The notes under the pieces are model-generated. The model searched no databases and had not been told where the DNA came from. It saw nothing but the letters and a program-made list of their open reading frames with translations. Shown here one piece after another: positions 4,025 to 7,011 of a stretch of 7,011 nt of DNA. The stretch's first letter is position 1; each line of letters opens with the position of its first letter. Both the position numbers and the translations under genes were made by a program. The stretch is from an uncultured Ruminococcus sp. GTDB lineage: Bacteria > Bacillota > Clostridia > Oscillospirales > Ruminococcaceae. The DNA lies in contig CAMOEP010000110.1 in the NCBI GenBank assembly GCA_946612185.1, positions 1-7,011 on the forward strand, in the 5' to 3' direction.

Positions 4025-7011
4025 TTATTCCTCGTCCTTCTTGCGGAAGGCGAATGCGCCGCCGGCAGCAAGTGCCATAAAGAGCATTGTGAGAGCGATT
4101 CCCTTATCGCCGGTCTTAGGAGCAGCGTTAGAGCCTGTAGCAGATGCTACCTTAGCTGTTGCAGTAGTAGTTGTGGTAGTAGTTGTAACTGCTGCTGTTG
4201 TTGCTGCGCCTGCTGTCTGAGTTGCTGTTGTGGCAGTAGTTGTAGTAGCTGCCCCATTTGCTGCGCCTGCGGTCTGAGTTGTTGCAGATGCAGTTGTTTC
4301 TGTGGTTGTGGTAGTTTCAGCAGATGTAGTAGTTGTAGTGCCAGTGGTTGTAGTAGTTGCCTCAGTTGTGGTAACGATCATATCGTCGATCATTGTCACG
4401 CTGTTGGACTCTACGCCGGTAACGCCTGTAACCTCGCCATTCTGGATAATGAATGTGATGTCAGTTGTTACTTCATAGCCGCTGGGTGCTGCTACCTCGT
4501 GAAGAACGTAAGTACCGTCTGCAAGACCTCTTACCATAGTAGCTGTGCTGCCGGATACCCAAGTAAGCTTAGTGCCGTTGGAATCTGTTACCAGTTCAGC
4601 GTCCTTGCCGAGAGTAACCTTTTCGGTATCGAAGATGACCTCTCTGCCTGTAAGATCTGTACCTGTCAGTGTAAGTGTTGCGCCCTTCAGTTCCTCGCCG
4701 ATAGTATTTCTCTTGCTGATCTCAACGTCAGTGAGAACCATATCGTCGATCATTGTAACACTGCTGGACTGTACGCCGACTTCGCCTGAAAGCTGTCCGT
4801 CCTTGATAGTGAAGGTAATATCAGTTGTCACTTCATAGCCGCTTGGAGCTGCTACCTCGTGAAGAACGTAAGTACCGTCACCAAGACCGTTAACGAATGT
4901 AGAGGTGCTGCCGGATACCCATGTCAGTGATGTGCCGTCCTCGGTGGAGATAAGCTTAGCTTCTCTGCCGAGAGTGATGTTTGTGATGTCGAAGATAACG
5001 TCGCTGCCTTCAGTGTCCTTACCTGTGAGAGTCAGAGTAGCGCCCTTGAGTTCGTCGCCCAGGAGGTTCTTCTTGCTGATCTCAACGTCTGTGTCGATAA
5101 GTACTATGCTCATCTCGTCGATCATTGTAACTGTGTTGCCGCTTACGCTTGTACCTGTTACCTTGCCGTTCTCGATAGTGAACTCGATATCGGTAGTTAC
5201 TTCGTAGCCGTTAGGAGCTGCAACTTCGTGGAGTACATAAGTACCGTCTGTAAGTCCGCTGATATTGGTTGAAGTGCTGCCGGAGATGAATGTAAGCTTG
5301 TCGCCTGTGCCTGTCAGCTCAGCGCCTGTACCCAGAGTAACCTGTTCGCCTGTGAATGTAACTGTTCTGCCTGTCAGGTCTGTACCTGTGAGGGTCAGAG
5401 TTGCACCTGCGATCTCCTCGCTGAATATATTAGCCTTGCTGATATTAACGTCAGTCTTCTTGAAGTCGTCGTTCATTGTAACTGTGTTGGAAGTTACTTC
5501 TGAACCGCCTGAAAGCTGTCCGCCCTGTACTGTGAAAGTAATATCAGTTGTTACTTCATAGCCGTTAGGAGCAGCAACTTCGTGGAGTACATAAGTACCG
5601 TCAACCAGATTCTTCACAACAGTTGATGTGCTGCCGGAAGTCCAGATGATCTCAGTGCCGTTCTCGGAAGTCTTCAGAACTGCTTCCTTACCAAGAACAA
5701 CATTGTTCATATCGAATGTGATATCGCTGCCTTCTGAATCCTTACCAGTAAGTCTGAGCTGAGCGCCCTTGATCTCGTCACCGAAAACGTTGGACTTGCT
5801 GATCTCAGCCTCGCCGGTCATGGTGTCAATCATAGTGATCTTGTTATCAGTTGTGCCGATGACCTCACCGTTCTGGATAGTGAATCTGATATCGGTTGTA
5901 ACCTGGTAGCCGTCGGGAGCAGCGACCTCATGGAGGACATACTCGCCGTCGATCAGGCTTCTTATGAGAGTTGAAGATGTACCGGAAGTCCACTCAAGAG
6001 TAGTTCCGTTTGCAGTAGAGATAAGCTCTGCGCCGTTTCCGAGTTTAACGTCAGCCAGGTAGAACTCGATCTCATTGCCTGTGAAGTCAGTACCGGTCAA
6101 AGTAAGCTGAGCGCCAGCGATCTCATCGCTGAATACGTTAGCCTTACTGATCTCAACGTCAGTATACTTGTAGTCATCAGTCATAGTAACTGTGCTGCTT
6201 GTAACGTTCTTGCCGGTAACATTTCCGTCTTCGATAGTGAATGTGATATCGGTAGTTACTTCGTAACCGCTGGGAGCAGCAACCTCATGGAGGGTGTAAG
6301 TACCGTTGCCCAGGTTCTTGATAATGGTAGACTCCTTGCCGGAGATCCAAGTCAGCTCATTAGTGCTGCCAGTGGAAACCAGTTCAGCGCCCTGACCAAG
6401 AACTACATCAGAGGTATTGAAGGTAACATCGCCGCCCTGGGAATCATTACCGGTGAGAGTAAGCTTAGCGCCCTCGATCTCGCCGCCGAAGATATCCTGC
6501 TTGCTGATAGTTACATCAACAACGACTGTAGTGGTAGTGACCTCGGTAGTAGTCTCAGTGGTTGTGGAAGTTGTGGTTGTGGTTGTAGTTGTAGTTGTTG
6601 TAGTAGAAGTTGTTGTTGTAGTAGTTGTCTCAGATGTTGTGGTAGTTGTCTCAGTTGTAGTAAGCTGAGTTGGGCCAGCAGTTGTCTGAGTTGTTGCGGT
6701 TGTGGTTTCAGTTGTTGTGGTTGTGGTTGTGGTAGTTGTAGTAGTTGTTGTAGTAGTTGTTGTTGTGGTTGTTGTGGTTGTTGTAGTTGTAGTAGTAGAA
6801 GTTGTAGTAGTTGTTGTGGTGGTGGTTGTTGTAGTTGTAGTAGTAGAAGTTGTAGTAGTTGTTGTGGTGGTGGTTGTTGTAGTTGTTTCCTCGGAGGTTG
6901 TAGATGTAGTAGTGGTAGTCTCCTCGGTTGTAGTTGTTGTGGAAGTTGTTGTAGTTGTTGTCTCAGATGTTGTGGTGGTTGTCTCAGTTGTAGTAAGCTG
7001 AGTTGGGCCAG
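4025..7011 (-). CDS. Sortase-anchored surface protein with six CnaB/SpaA-type isopeptide domains (N-terminus outside window)
   Basis: The C-terminal 994 residues of a larger protein are visible, numbered here from the first complete codon at 7009. Residues 1-164 form a stalk with about 129 Thr. Residues 165-876 are six tandem domains of 116-121 residues, each starting near an xVxISK strand, containing LHEVAAPxGYxVTTDI and ending in a (V/I)TMxD strand. This matches CnaB/SpaA prealbumin-like domains with an internal Lys-Asp isopeptide bond. A Thr/Ala linker (877-960) leads to a sorting signal: APKTG (963-967), a hydrophobic helix (970-988) and the tail RKKDEE. A sortase would cut after T966 and link the protein to peptidoglycan. 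An ATG at 6184 is internal to the repeats and is not the start, because the frame stays open with the same repeat chemistry to the window edge. The ligand-binding or catalytic part is presumably upstream and unknown. Wall anchoring is likely; the biological role (adhesin, pilin-like stalk or enzyme display) is inference. Confidence 0.93.
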   Translation of the reverse strand, partial: GPTQLTTTETTTTTSETTTTTTSTTTTTEETTTTTSTTSEETTTTTTTTTTTTTSTTTTTTTTTTTTTTTSTTTTTTTTTTTTTTTTTTTTTTTTTTTTTETTTATTQTTAGPTQLTTTETTTTTSETTTTTTTSTTTTTTTTTTTTSTTTETTTEVTTTTVVVDVTISKQDIFGGEIEGAKLTLTGNDSQGGDVTFNTSDVVLGQGAELVSTGSTNELTWISGKESTIIKNLGNGTYTLHEVAAPSGYEVTTDITFTIEDGNVTGKNVTSSTVTMTDDYKYTDVEISKANVFSDEIAGAQLTLTGTDFTGNEIEFYLADVKLGNGAELISTANGTTLEWTSGTSSTLIRSLIDGEYVLHEVAAPDGYQVTTDIRFTIQNGEVIGTTDNKITMIDTMTGEAEISKSNVFGDEIKGAQLRLTGKDSEGSDITFDMNNVVLGKEAVLKTSENGTEIIWTSGSTSTVVKNLVDGTYVLHEVAAPNGYEVTTDITFTVQGGQLSGGSEVTSNTVTMNDDFKKTDVNISKANIFSEEIAGATLTLTGTDLTGRTVTFTGEQVTLGTGAELTGTGDKLTFISGSTSTNISGLTDGTYVLHEVAAPNGYEVTTDIEFTIENGKVTGTSVSGNTVTMIDEMSIVLIDTDVEISKKNLLGDELKGATLTLTGKDTEGSDVIFDITNITLGREAKLISTEDGTSLTWVSGSTSTFVNGLGDGTYVLHEVAAPSGYEVTTDITFTIKDGQLSGEVGVQSSSVTMIDDMVLTDVEISKRNTIGEELKGATLTLTGTDLTGREVIFDTEKVTLGKDAELVTDSNGTKLTWVSGSTATMVRGLADGTYVLHEVAAPSGYEVTTDITFIIQNGEVTGVTGVESNSVTMIDDMIVTTTEATTTTTGTTTTTSAETTTTTETTASATTQTAGAANGAATTTTATTATQTAGAATTAAVTTTTTTTTATAKVASATGSNAAPKTGDKGIALTMLFMALAAGGAFAFRKKDEE
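4109..4123 (-). other. Cell-wall sorting motif APKTG
   Basis: These bases encode A-P-K-T-G-D(next codon), followed by a 19-residue hydrophobic segment and a charged tail RKKDEE at the extreme C-terminus. This is the tripartite layout of a sortase substrate, with Ala in place of the usual Leu of LPxTG. Confidence 0.85.
4382..6517 (-). repeat. Six tandem isopeptide-domain repeats of about 120 codons
   Basis: Repeat units begin at 6517, 6160, 5812, 5452, 5089 and 4729 on the minus strand (119, 116, 120, 121, 120 and about 116 codons). Predicted reactive triads in visible-residue numbering are K170/E242/D278, K289/E361/D395, K405/E477/D514, K525/E595/D631, K646/E718/D755 and K766/E838/D875. Units 5 and 6 share the longest near-identical DNA stretches (around the TYVLHEVAAPSGYEV region), suggesting recent duplication. 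Unit 4 ends with a doubled strand-like motif (MIDE then VLIDT). Confidence 0.93.
6518..7011 (-). repeat. Low-complexity Thr stalk with internal tandem repeats
   Basis: The minus strand is almost wholly ACA, ACT and ACC codons, with scattered Ser, Glu and GPTQL. Two longer repeats are embedded. A 48-bp perfect tandem duplication (16 codons) occupies 6785-6832 and 6833-6880, with partial copies on both flanks. A 49-bp segment at 6630-6678 recurs at 6963-7011 with one mismatch, exactly 333 bases (111 codons) away, and includes the GPTQL block. All repeat periods are multiples of three, so the frame is kept. The repeat continues beyond the window. Confidence 0.9.
6785..6880 (-). repeat. 48-bp perfect tandem duplication in the Thr stalk
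   Basis: Two adjacent identical 48-bp units (6785-6832, 6833-6880), each encoding 16 residues that are nearly all Thr with one Ser. Matching sequence extends about 11 bases before the first unit and six bases after the second, as expected for slippage or unequal recombination. Confidence 0.9.

Noticed and set aside
6182..6184. ATG at 6184 as the start of the surface protein
   Set aside because: It encodes the Met of a TVTMTDD strand at the end of the first visible domain; the same frame stays open and homologous upstream to the window edge.
6417..7001. Plus-strand open frames encoding long poly-valine
   Set aside because: They are the complement of Thr codon runs (GTT/GTA/GTG opposite AAC/TAC/CAC phases) in the surface protein stalk.
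6540..7011. CRISPR-like repeat array
   Set aside because: The repeats are simple GT-rich triplet runs without constant repeats separated by unique spacers, they are in frame with a coding region, and no cas genes are present.

Overview
All genes recognised in this window lie on the minus strand, so transcription runs from position 7011 towards position 1. The content points to an anaerobic Gram-positive gut or rumen bacterium of the Ruminococcus type (Oscillospiraceae, Firmicutes). The reasons are a secreted CBM35-GH26 mannanase, a very threonine-rich sortase-anchored surface protein, AGGAGG-type ribosome binding sites and consensus sigma-A promoters. This assignment is an inference; no rRNA or other taxonomic marker is present.

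In transcription order: (a) 7011-4025, the C-terminal 994 residues of a large wall-anchored surface protein whose N-terminus lies outside the window. It shows a Thr-rich stalk, six tandem CnaB/SpaA-type domains that each keep the Lys/Glu/Asp set of a self-forming isopeptide bond, a second Thr/Ala linker and an APKTG sorting signal. A strong hairpin terminator follows at 3986-3954. (b) 3928-1765, a tight four-gene operon behind a perfect-consensus promoter: a small two-helix membrane protein of unknown function, endonuclease III (nth), a YjbQ/UPF0047 protein, and a Sir2-family NAD-dependent deacylase. Junctions are an 8-nt overlap, a 12-nt gap and a 3-nt gap. (c) 1764-1335, a 430-bp AT-rich intergenic region with a good promoter for the downstream gene and a 159-bp near-palindromic foldback element (probable MITE) between that promoter and the ribosome binding site. 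(d) 1334-1, the N-terminal 444 residues of a secreted mannanase, cut by the window edge before its catalytic nucleophile.

The two ends of the window concern the cell surface and plant polysaccharide (a covalently stabilised surface rod and a hemicellulase). The middle operon is intracellular (DNA base-excision repair, a small cofactor- or phosphate-related enzyme and protein deacylation). The most notable observations are the six-fold SpyCatcher-like isopeptide array, the foldback element in the predicted mannanase mRNA leader, and the repetitive, probably length-variable threonine stalk.
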